The notes below the pieces were generated by a model. That model searched no databases. It was not told the DNA's origin and saw only the letters and a program-made list of their open reading frames with translations. From Eubacterium sp. (GTDB taxonomy: Bacteria > Bacillota > Clostridia > Oscillospirales > Acutalibacteraceae): DNA of 7,564 nt. Below, piece after piece: positions 1 to 5,902 of this stretch. Both the position numbers and the translations under genes were made by a program. Positions within the stretch are counted from its first letter, which is position 1; each line of letters begins with the position of its first letter. The stretch spans positions 1-7,564 of the forward strand of contig JAIDVA010000209.1 in assembly GCA_029059925.1 (NCBI GenBank). The letters run 5' to 3'.

Positions 1-279
1 ACTTGTTACAGCGTCAATAAGCAAAACAACTTCGGGAAGCTGAAATTTGCGTGATGCTAAAAAATATCCACCATTGCTGCCTCGTCCTTTTACGAAAAGT
101 ATATCAAATCCAATTTCTTTAAGTGCATCAATATCTCTGTAAATTGCTTTACGATCACAATCAATTCCCTTCTTCGCCAGAAGCTCTATTAGTCTTGCTC
201 CGCAAAGCGGATGATTTTCGTCACTGTATTTTTCAAGAATCTGATATAGAAGCAATGTTCTTATTTTTCTGTTAGGCAT
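1..279 (-). CDS. HTH-type transcriptional regulator, probably WYL-domain (YafY/DeoR-like) family; C-terminus off the left edge
   Basis: The first 93 residues are visible and the rest lies beyond the window. The N-terminus reads MPNRKIRTLLLYQILEKYSD, followed by a winged-helix pattern: LIELLAKKGI (about 31-40), then DRKAIYRDIDALKEIGF (about 42-58). That arginine- and isoleucine-bearing recognition helix is typical of HTH_11/WYL regulators. A wing-like segment, GRGSNGGYFLA (66-76), and FQLPEVVLLIDAV follow, where these proteins pass into the linker before the WYL domain. WYL proteins bind DNA and are thought to sense a nucleotide or other ligand through the WYL domain, but that domain is not visible, so ligand and targets are unknown. 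The ATG at 277-279 has a GAGG ribosome site at 289-292, nine bases upstream. The gene has its own promoter (309-337), so it need not share expression with the upstream PBP. The HTH call is firm. The WYL assignment is inferred from the N-terminal sequence type. Confidence 0.82.
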   Translation of the reverse strand, partial: MPNRKIRTLLLYQILEKYSDENHPLCGARLIELLAKKGIDCDRKAIYRDIDALKEIGFDILFVKGRGSNGGYFLASRKFQLPEVVLLIDAVTS

Positions 280-308
280 ATTTTATATCCTCAATATTTA
301 TTTGTTAA

Positions 309-337
309 ATTATATCATATTTCATCAAGTTTTTCAA
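309..337 (-). promoter_or_regulatory. Sigma-A-type promoter for the HTH/WYL regulator, inside the 3' end of the PBP gene
   Basis: On the minus strand TTGAAA (332-337) is followed after exactly 17 bases by a perfect TATAAT (309-314). A TG one base before the -10 makes it an extended -10 element. The predicted transcript start is near 302, giving a leader of about 22 nt that carries the GAGG ribosome site of the regulator. The promoter overlaps the last codons of the upstream PBP gene, whose stop codon occupies 315-317. No operator palindrome is evident around it. Confidence 0.78.
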
Positions 338-1778
338 CAATACTGCGAAATACCGGGCAGCAATCCCCTGCTCCGCTTTCGCCGTTCTCTCGCATCACAA
401 CAATGGCATATTTAGGATTATTATAAGGATAAAATCCTGCAAACCAGGTATTAAGCACCTCAATACCATTTTCATATATTCCGCTCTGCGCAGTTGCTGT
501 CTTGCCGGCAGAATTTTTATTATACTCAGCGGCAGTTCCTGTACCGTTTGTAACTACAAAACGCATATATTCACGTAATTTTTCAGCTGATTCGGTTGAA
601 ATAATCTGATTTTCTTTGACATCCTGCAAATCAAGTGTGGGTGATGAATAATTGCCACCATTAGCTATGCAGGAAATGGCAGCACAAAAATGAACAGGGC
701 TGTCGGTCAGTCTGCCCTGCCCAAAGCCAATTAATGCAAGCTGACCCAGTGACTGCAGTTCATCATCCTCAGGAAAAACGCCTGCGCTTACATTCCAATT
801 CGAATAAAGCTCAAAACTATCACCGAAGCCAAATGACTTTGCAGTCTCATACAATCTGCCCGCACCGAGTTTTAATGCAAGATTAACAAAATAGCAATTG
901 CACGAATTTGCAAGTGCCTGCTTAGTTGTCTGAATACCGTGTGCATGCTCTTTCTGACAATGAAATTCCGTGTCAGCAACTTTAATACTGCTGGTACAGT
1001 TATACAAGACATCAATATTATTTTCAACAGCACAGGCTGCAACAATAAGTTTAAATACTGAGCCAACTGCATATGGTGATAAAGCACGATTGATATAATC
1101 ATCACCTTTGCTTACAGATGCAAGCACCTGTGACGAATCAACATCCATAATAACAACTGAGCCATACTTGAGATTCTGCGCTGATTCCTCGGCAATTTTC
1201 TGGATTCTGTTATCAAGAGAAATAATTATGCCATCATTACTGTCATAATCGTCATCAACAATTGTTCCGTCATCACCTGTGAGCAATCTGCCGAGTGCAT
1301 CGACTGAAAAATTGACGCTAAGCGAACCTATTTCTTCGCTGACATATTGCTCAAGTCCGCCATACTTTTTACTGATCATATATGGTGAACACATTGAGCT
1401 CTCTTCATTAAGTGTTTTTTCATAAATTTTTATATACTTTGTATTTACTTTTTTTGAGACAGTTTTTAAAACAGGATAACCTTTTGAAAGCTCTTCTGTT
1501 ATTTCAGCCACTTCTTGTGGTGTAAAAAGCTTATCAAGCTCACTTAGGCATTTTTCATTCGGACGAATGACTGCAACGTATGCTTTAGAATTGTTATTAA
1601 TTTTAATCCCTGAGCGCCCGTAAATATTTGTAGTCAGCTTGCCGATATTCAATGTATAACTATTATAGCTGTCAGAAATCTGGTATGTTCGCCCAAGTGC
1701 AATATATGCACATCTGCCTGCAAGCCCTGCAAAAATTATAGAAAAAGCGCACACAAGTGAAACGAATCTTTTGCCCAT
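315..1778 (-). CDS. Short class B penicillin-binding protein (D,D-transpeptidase), membrane-anchored
   Basis: This 487-residue protein should cross-link peptidoglycan outside the membrane. One N-terminal membrane helix (about residues 5-28) anchors it. A short, degenerate N-terminal domain (about 40-180) follows, and then the transpeptidase domain to the end. The serine motif is SVFK (240-243, nucleophile S240) and the SxN motif is SCN (292-294). The third motif is KTA (426-428) where KTG is usual. Other family landmarks are GFGQGRLTDSP (352-362), ANGG (372-375) and TWFAGFYP (444-451). At 487 residues it is shorter than most class B enzymes (550-750), and nearer in size to actinobacterial PbpA. 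I chose the ATG at 1776-1778 because it has an AGGGGG ribosome site eight bases upstream. The longer GTG start (1803-1805) falls inside the terminator hairpin and has no ribosome site. The gene follows trhP after only 40 nt. Which PBP subclass it belongs to (elongation, division or sporulation) cannot be decided from the sequence alone. Confidence 0.92.
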   Translation of the reverse strand: MGKRFVSLVCAFSIIFAGLAGRCAYIALGRTYQISDSYNSYTLNIGKLTTNIYGRSGIKINNNSKAYVAVIRPNEKCLSELDKLFTPQEVAEITEELSKGYPVLKTVSKKVNTKYIKIYEKTLNEESSMCSPYMISKKYGGLEQYVSEEIGSLSVNFSVDALGRLLTGDDGTIVDDDYDSNDGIIISLDNRIQKIAEESAQNLKYGSVVIMDVDSSQVLASVSKGDDYINRALSPYAVGSVFKLIVAACAVENNIDVLYNCTSSIKVADTEFHCQKEHAHGIQTTKQALANSCNCYFVNLALKLGAGRLYETAKSFGFGDSFELYSNWNVSAGVFPEDDELQSLGQLALIGFGQGRLTDSPVHFCAAISCIANGGNYSSPTLDLQDVKENQIISTESAEKLREYMRFVVTNGTGTAAEYNKNSAGKTATAQSGIYENGIEVLNTWFAGFYPYNNPKYAIVVMRENGESGAGDCCPVFRSIVEKLDEI

Positions 1779-1814
1779 AAAAATAACCCCCTGTGTAGTT
1801 TTCACAAGGGGTTA
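1779..1814 (-). terminator. Intrinsic terminator or attenuator hairpin between trhP and the PBP gene
   Basis: In the minus-strand transcript, 1803-1814 pairs with 1784-1795 as a 12-bp stem around a 7-nt loop (1796-1802). The stem has four consecutive G-C pairs and one G-U wobble (1791/1807). It is followed by five Us (1779-1783). The wobble would be a C-A mismatch in a plus-strand transcript, so the structure fits minus-strand RNA better. The 5' arm starts four bases after the trhP stop codon, and the U-tract runs directly into the ATG of the PBP. It would end most of the tmk-to-trhP transcripts unless it is read through. Confidence 0.75.
1787..1792 (-). promoter_or_regulatory. Ribosome binding site of the PBP gene, buried in the terminator stem
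   Basis: The minus strand reads AGGGGG at 1787-1792, one base from AGGAGG, and lies eight bases before the ATG at 1776-1778. This is why the internal ATG is preferred over the upstream GTG. The whole motif is paired in the 3' arm of the hairpin, so the folded RNA should hide it from ribosomes. A ribosome finishing trhP four bases upstream of the stem would cover the 5' arm and could expose it. That coupling is my inference. Confidence 0.65.
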
Positions 1815-1818
1815 AATT

Positions 1819-3045
1819 TTATTCAGTTCTTTGTCTGCGGAAAATAGCATCTGATGATACAGGAATACCACACTTAAAGGAATAAGTATTCGTTGCCTTG
1901 TTGGCTACATCTACCTTTTCATCAGCAGTTACATTATACAAATCCTCAACTTTGATTTTATATGGCTTTTTATTCGGCTCAACAACCTCAAGCTCATCAC
2001 CCTGATAAAAACGATTGCGCTGGTCAACAACAAGCCTTCCGTCATTGTATGAATTGAACAGAGCACAGACATCCCAATTTCGGATATAACCGCCTGTATC
2101 AAGCACTTGTCCGTTTTTCATAGGACCAAAATTAAAACCGGTAGTATATTCGCGATGACTCATTTTTTCCATTTCATCAAGTATCCACTGAGGAACCTTA
2201 AAATCAGATGACGGATTTTTTAGGTATTCATCAATTGCATTGCGATAAGCATAAGTCACAATTGCTGTGTAATACTCACTCTTTGCTCTGCCCTCGATTT
2301 TAAAGGAATCAACACCGGCAGAAACAAGCTCAGGAATATGCTCAATCATACAAAGGTCGCGTGAATTGAAAATATAAGTTCCTTTATCGTCCTGATTTAC
2401 AGGGAAATACTGACCCGGTCGGGTTTCCTCAACCAAATGATATTTCCATCTGCAAGGCTGTGCACAATCACCTCGGTTAGCATCTCTGCCAACCATATAA
2501 TCAGACAATATACAGCGTCCCGAAAAACTCATACACATTGCACCATGAACAAACACTTCAATCTGCAAATCATCAGGAGTTTTATCTCTTATGGTTTTTA
2601 TATCATCAAGTGACAGCTCACGTGCTGTAACAATTCGTTTTGCACCAAGTTCATAAAATGAGTTTGCTGTTTGGTAATTCACTATGCCGACCTGTGTTGA
2701 CATATGAATTTCAACATCAGGTGCATATTTTTTTGCAAGCATCATTACACCGACATCTGCAATAATAAATGCATCTATTCCGATATCAGCGGCACATTTC
2801 AAAAAATCAGGCAAATATTCAATTTCATTGTTTCTTGGCAGTGTATTGCATGTTAAATATACTTTCTTACCAAGAGAATGGACAAGCTCTGCTGCTGCCT
2901 TAAGCTCATCAGCATTAAAATTTGATGGATTGGTACGCATACCAAACTGCTCACCTGCAAGGTAAACAGCATCTGCACCAAACTTAAGTGCAAGTTTTAG
3001 TCTTTCAAAATCACCCGCAGGTGAAAGCAATTCAATATTTCTCAT
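1819..3045 (-). CDS. trhP: U32-family protein, probable tRNA uridine-34 5-hydroxylase (TrhP, YrrO/YegQ type)
   Basis: This 408-residue protein matches the U32 signature exactly at 163-181 (EVFVHGAMCMSFSGRCILS). The N-terminus MRNIELLSPAGDFERLKLAL is also characteristic. Conserved cysteines C171, C178, C194 and C198, with C232 nearby, include likely iron-sulfur ligands. The C-terminal part (about 315-408) fits the small beta-rich U32 C-terminal domain. U32 proteins were first named peptidases, but the YegQ and YrrN/YrrO branch is known to hydroxylate U34 in tRNAs, using prephenate-derived chemistry. I assign that role from the length, the C-terminal domain and the neighbour: in Bacillus subtilis the trhP genes also follow mltG. 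Other U32 branches (RlhA, UbiU/V) are less likely in this setting. The ATG is two bases after the mltG stop, with no clear Shine-Dalgarno, so translation is probably coupled to mltG. The terminator begins four bases after its stop. Confidence 0.9.
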   Translation of the reverse strand: MRNIELLSPAGDFERLKLALKFGADAVYLAGEQFGMRTNPSNFNADELKAAAELVHSLGKKVYLTCNTLPRNNEIEYLPDFLKCAADIGIDAFIIADVGVMMLAKKYAPDVEIHMSTQVGIVNYQTANSFYELGAKRIVTARELSLDDIKTIRDKTPDDLQIEVFVHGAMCMSFSGRCILSDYMVGRDANRGDCAQPCRWKYHLVEETRPGQYFPVNQDDKGTYIFNSRDLCMIEHIPELVSAGVDSFKIEGRAKSEYYTAIVTYAYRNAIDEYLKNPSSDFKVPQWILDEMEKMSHREYTTGFNFGPMKNGQVLDTGGYIRNWDVCALFNSYNDGRLVVDQRNRFYQGDELEVVEPNKKPYKIKVEDLYNVTADEKVDVANKATNTYSFKCGIPVSSDAIFRRQRTE

Positions 3046-3047
3046 AA

Positions 3048-4319
3048 TTACGCTAAAAGATATGGTGCATAGGTTGCAACCTTTTCATTAAATTCAGAAT
3101 TCGTTTTTGCTGTGTAAATATTACCATCTCTGTCATGGAAGAAGAAATAAGCATCACTGTCGGCTGGATTGAGTGCTGCCTCTATAGCAGCAAGTCCCGG
3201 GTTACAAATAGGACCCTCCGGCAAGCCTACAACCTTTGAAGAATTGTGTGTGTTGTAATATTTTAAATAGTAATCTGCTGTGTGCGCTGATGTTGATGAA
3301 AGTGATGGACCAACCTTATTCTTAATATAATCGCTGGTTGAATCACATCCGAGCGATGCATAGTTAACAGTATCTGAAAGACGGTTATGCAGAATTGCAG
3401 AAATTTCTTCCATCTGGTCATCATCACCTGCTTCCATCTGTATGATGGATGCAATAATAATTATATCCTCCATAGAGTAGCCAAGCTCCTGGGCCTTTTT
3501 TCTATGCTCCTCAGTAATACGCGCATCACCATTTGAAAGGAACTTTTTAACTACTGATGAAGCACTTTCACCAACGTAGAAATCATAGGTGTCAGGGAAC
3601 ATATAGCCTTCAAGCCTGTAAGGCACCTTCTCATCAGCCTGTCTGTTACTTACAAGTGAATATGAGAATTCAACAGTTTCAATAACAGACAGCAGTGCCG
3701 CTTTATCACATACTTCATTCGCAACCAGCTTGTCCACGATTTCAGGGACAGTCAAACCCTCAGGGAAGGTTAAGTGAACAGTCTCAGCAGAAGTGGTATT
3801 ACCATGCATTGCCTGCAACATTCCCTCAAGTCCCATTTTGCCGGACAAATAATATACACCCGGCTCATATCCTAATTCTTCGTTGTATACACCGTTTCTA
3901 TACTGAGGACCAACCTGACTTTCTCTGAATTTTGCAAAAAGCTTGCAGAAATTCTTACACTTGATAAGACCGTTATCAGCAAGAAGATCAACGGCTGTGT
4001 CAATATCGTTAATCTGTTCTGTATAACTTACAGTAACTGTTGAATTTGTTTTAGTAATAGCAAGAACATCATTCATACACATAACAGCATATACAGACAA
4101 AATCATTGAAAGCACAATAACAACAATAAAGAAAACATAGGTACCTGCAACACTCTGACCTTTTTTATTCTTAGGTGATGCTTTTTTTACTGCAGCTGCA
4201 GCTTTCGGTTTTTCAGGCTTTGACGCCGAAACATTAGAAAAATACACATCATTATCGTTTCCTGCAGTATCAACAGGATTGATACCTGTTTCTTCAAGAT
4301 TAAAGTCGTTATTATCCAT
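3048..4319 (-). CDS. mltG: Endolytic murein transglycosylase MltG (YceG-like)
   Basis: MltG cleaves nascent glycan strands in or near the membrane and so helps set strand length. The 423-residue protein has a cytoplasmic tail of about 58 residues that is acidic at first and then rich in Lys, Ala and Pro. One membrane helix (about 60-82) and an extracellular region follow. Family landmarks are FPEGLTVPEIVDKL (185-198), LEGYMFPDTYDF (236-247), the catalytic segment ASIIQMEAG (290-298) and GLPEGPICNPG (365-375). E296 aligns with the catalytic glutamate (E218 in Escherichia coli). The first glutamate of the E. coli EKE segment is glutamine here. The start is secure because AAAGGAGGA sits just before the ATG. 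The gene lies 24 nt after the cyclo-ligase gene and directly before trhP, an order related to Bacillus yrrL-yrrO. Confidence 0.95.
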   Translation of the reverse strand: MDNNDFNLEETGINPVDTAGNDNDVYFSNVSASKPEKPKAAAAVKKASPKNKKGQSVAGTYVFFIVVIVLSMILSVYAVMCMNDVLAITKTNSTVTVSYTEQINDIDTAVDLLADNGLIKCKNFCKLFAKFRESQVGPQYRNGVYNEELGYEPGVYYLSGKMGLEGMLQAMHGNTTSAETVHLTFPEGLTVPEIVDKLVANEVCDKAALLSVIETVEFSYSLVSNRQADEKVPYRLEGYMFPDTYDFYVGESASSVVKKFLSNGDARITEEHRKKAQELGYSMEDIIIIASIIQMEAGDDDQMEEISAILHNRLSDTVNYASLGCDSTSDYIKNKVGPSLSSTSAHTADYYLKYYNTHNSSKVVGLPEGPICNPGLAAIEAALNPADSDAYFFFHDRDGNIYTAKTNSEFNEKVATYAPYLLA

Positions 4320-4323
4320 AATA

Positions 4324-4332
4324 TCCTCCTTT
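4324..4332 (-). promoter_or_regulatory. Strong ribosome binding site of mltG
   Basis: The minus strand reads AAAGGAGGA, ending four bases before the ATG at 4317-4319. It is the best Shine-Dalgarno in the window and fixes the mltG start. Several neighbouring genes lack a clear one, so mltG is probably translated independently while those depend on the preceding gene. Confidence 0.85.
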
Positions 4333-4343
4333 TAATCGTCGAA

Positions 4344-4895
4344 TCAGATGGTCAATATACCATTCTGAGTAATAATATAATCAACAGGGATATCATACTC
4401 CCCTATTGGCAAAACATCCATTATTAGTTCATTATAACACAGTCCGATGGAAATGAAAGAAAAATTTTTCAAAAATCTATCATAATATCCTTTTCCATAG
4501 CCGAGTCTGTATCCTTTTTTATCATAAGCTATTGCCGGCACTATGCAGATTGAATGATTAAAATCCACTACCTCACAGCAAATGTCAGCATCCGGTTCTC
4601 TAACGCCGAAAAAGCCTGTTCTAATATCCTTCAAAGAATCTATGTAATAGAATTTCATATGACCTTCATCATCAAGGCAAACCGGCAAGGCTACTTTTTT
4701 GCCCTGCGATAAAGCAACAGCTATACATTCATCAATATTTATTTCATCATCAAGAGCTGCATAAAACAATATTATATCAGCATTTTTATATATGCTTGAT
4801 TCAGTAAGATAATTACAAATCTTGCTGTCAGAAACCGATTTATTGCTAATATTCCTGCGACGAGCTTTTAATTCTTTTCTTAATTCCTTCTTCAT
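4344..4895 (-). CDS. 5-formyltetrahydrofolate cyclo-ligase (methenyltetrahydrofolate synthetase)
   Basis: The enzyme converts 5-formyltetrahydrofolate and ATP to 5,10-methenyltetrahydrofolate, returning this folate to one-carbon metabolism. The protein is 183 residues from the chosen start, normal for the family. The basic N-terminus (KKELRKELKARRR) leads to an ILFYAALDDEINID segment (about 42-55), then FFGVREP (about 95-101). The family signature GYRLGYGKGYYDRFL (about 128-142) binds nucleotide and folate. Two ATGs are close together. I chose 4893-4895 because it forms an ATGA overlap with the stop of the DJ-1 gene, the usual form of coupled translation. The ATG at 4899-4901 would add two residues (MP) and is equally possible. 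Neither has a Shine-Dalgarno. It shares the folate/thymidylate theme with tmk upstream. Confidence 0.93.
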   Translation of the reverse strand: MKKELRKELKARRRNISNKSVSDSKICNYLTESSIYKNADIILFYAALDDEINIDECIAVALSQGKKVALPVCLDDEGHMKFYYIDSLKDIRTGFFGVREPDADICCEVVDFNHSICIVPAIAYDKKGYRLGYGKGYYDRFLKNFSFISIGLCYNELIMDVLPIGEYDIPVDYIITQNGILTI

Positions 4896-5431
4896 TGGCA
4901 TTGGATAGTTTTTCTTATATTTTCAGCAGTTGCTTCATCCGTAAGTGCCTTGACGATTTCAAGGCCAAAATCAACTGAAACACCTGCCCCGCGCGCAGTA
5001 ATAATATTATTTGACTTCACAACAAATTTATCTGAAATTGTTGCTCCTTTAAGCTCTCTTTCAAATCCCGGGAAAGCAGTTGCTTCAATACCATCCAATA
5101 AATTCTTATGTCCTAATATTGATGGAGCAGCACAAATCGCACATATAAGTATATTATCGTCAATAGCTTTATCTATAACAGACTGGACAATACTGTTATT
5201 TTCAAGATTAACAGTACCTGGCATACCCCCGGGAAGAATAATTGCATCAACATTTCTATATTCAAATTCATCAATTGTTATATCGGCAACAACCTCAACT
5301 CCGCATGAGGAGTTAACAGTTCTGCCTGTTACACCAACTGTTTTTACATCAAGCTTAGCCCGTCTGAGCATATCAATCGGTGCAAGTGCCTCAATAATCT
5401 CAAAGCCGTCTGCTAAAAATAAATAAACCAT
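4892..5431 (-). CDS. DJ-1/PfpI superfamily protein, YajL/DJ-1 type
   Basis: The 179-residue, single-domain cytosolic protein has the alpha/beta DJ-1 fold from end to end. E14 in FEIIEA (10-15) matches the glutamate that supports the reactive cysteine (E18 in human DJ-1). LPGGMPG (66-72) and the nucleophile elbow ICAICAAPS (96-104, with C100 as the reactive cysteine) follow. ITARGAGVSVDFGLEIV (144-160) matches the conserved C-terminal part. Phenylalanine at 120 stands where DJ-1 has a histidine, as in bacterial YajL. Family members are reported to act as glyoxalases or deglycases, or to protect against oxidative stress; the true substrate is disputed. The ATG has AGGAGA at 5439-5444, a good spacing. 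It starts three bases after the GNAT gene and overlaps the cyclo-ligase gene, so it is part of the operon. Confidence 0.92.
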   Translation of the reverse strand: MVYLFLADGFEIIEALAPIDMLRRAKLDVKTVGVTGRTVNSSCGVEVVADITIDEFEYRNVDAIILPGGMPGTVNLENNSIVQSVIDKAIDDNILICAICAAPSILGHKNLLDGIEATAFPGFERELKGATISDKFVVKSNNIITARGAGVSVDFGLEIVKALTDEATAENIRKTIQCQ

Positions 5432-5434
5432 AAT

Positions 5435-5902
5435 TCAATCTCCTATATACGCGAGTGCAAATGGATTTTCAAGAGTACATCCCTCAAACAGATACTCTTT
5501 AATTTCGTCGCACTCATTAAATAAAATGCTATTGATATCTACTTTATAATTAAAGTTCCTTTCAGAATAATAACTTACAAGTGAATCATCAGCAGGTATT
5601 AATACTATATTGCTGTAGTTAGCCTTTGCATAACTTAACAGCATTGACATATAACCACTGCTCCTACACGCTTTATCTGTGCACGCAGCATATATATATT
5701 TATAAGCGTTGTCGCTAACGCTTATCTTACAGTCAACCAAAAACAGCATTGAACAAAGTCTATCATCATATAAGCAAAGACAGCTCATATGCTTTGTATT
5801 TTCGAGAAAGAACAAAATATCATCTTCGCTGTCACCAAACGCTTGCTGCCAAAGTGCAATATGCTCTTCATTATATTCTTTTGTTTCAATAATACTAACC
5901 AT
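5435..5902 (-). CDS. Short GNAT-family N-acetyltransferase-like protein
   Basis: This 155-residue protein begins with a segment containing LWQQAFGDS (17-25), a feature of Eis-like clostridial GNAT proteins. A beta-strand region leads to the acetyl-CoA motif: YIYAACTDKACRSSGYMSML (69-88), where R80-S-S-G83-Y-M85 fits RxxGxx with Met in the last position instead of Gly or Ala. LIPADDSLVSYYSERNF (101-117) matches the motif B helix region. Proteins with this N-terminus are often nearly twice as long, with a second domain, so this may be a naturally short form. I see no frameshift. The substrate is unknown. The gene overlaps the upstream DUF2156 gene by eight bases and has no clear ribosome site, so translation is probably coupled. 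The two neighbours share a GNAT-type fold and may work together, which is inference. Confidence 0.8.
   Translation of the reverse strand: MVSIIETKEYNEEHIALWQQAFGDSEDDILFFLENTKHMSCLCLYDDRLCSMLFLVDCKISVSDNAYKYIYAACTDKACRSSGYMSMLLSYAKANYSNIVLIPADDSLVSYYSERNFNYKVDINSILFNECDEIKEYLFEGCTLENPFALAYIGD

Noticed and set aside
1776..1805. A GTG start at 1803-1805 that would lengthen the PBP by nine residues
   Set aside because: It lies inside the terminator hairpin, has no ribosome site, and adds residues before the basic start of the membrane anchor. The ATG at 1776-1778 has AGGGGG at good spacing.
1819..3045. Reading the U32 gene as a collagenase-like protease
   Set aside because: The U32 name implies this, but no classic protease catalytic set is visible. 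The conserved cysteines and the mltG neighbour fit the RNA-hydroxylase branch better.
3695..3928. Plus-strand and other-frame open stretches of 60-77 codons (also 872-1105, 3263-3454, 5709-5927, 6515-6728)
   Set aside because: All lie within well-supported genes on another frame, and their translations have no recognisable motif.
4345..4367. A small imperfect inverted repeat (CAGATGGT / ACCATTCTG) at the end of the cyclo-ligase gene
   Set aside because: It has a bulge, few G-C pairs and no U-tract after it, so it is not a convincing terminator before mltG and is likely chance in AT-rich coding sequence.
4950..5426. A 158-codon open frame on the plus strand
   Set aside because: It is exactly antisense to the DJ-1 gene, whose motifs and ribosome site are clear. 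The plus-strand product shows no recognisable domain.
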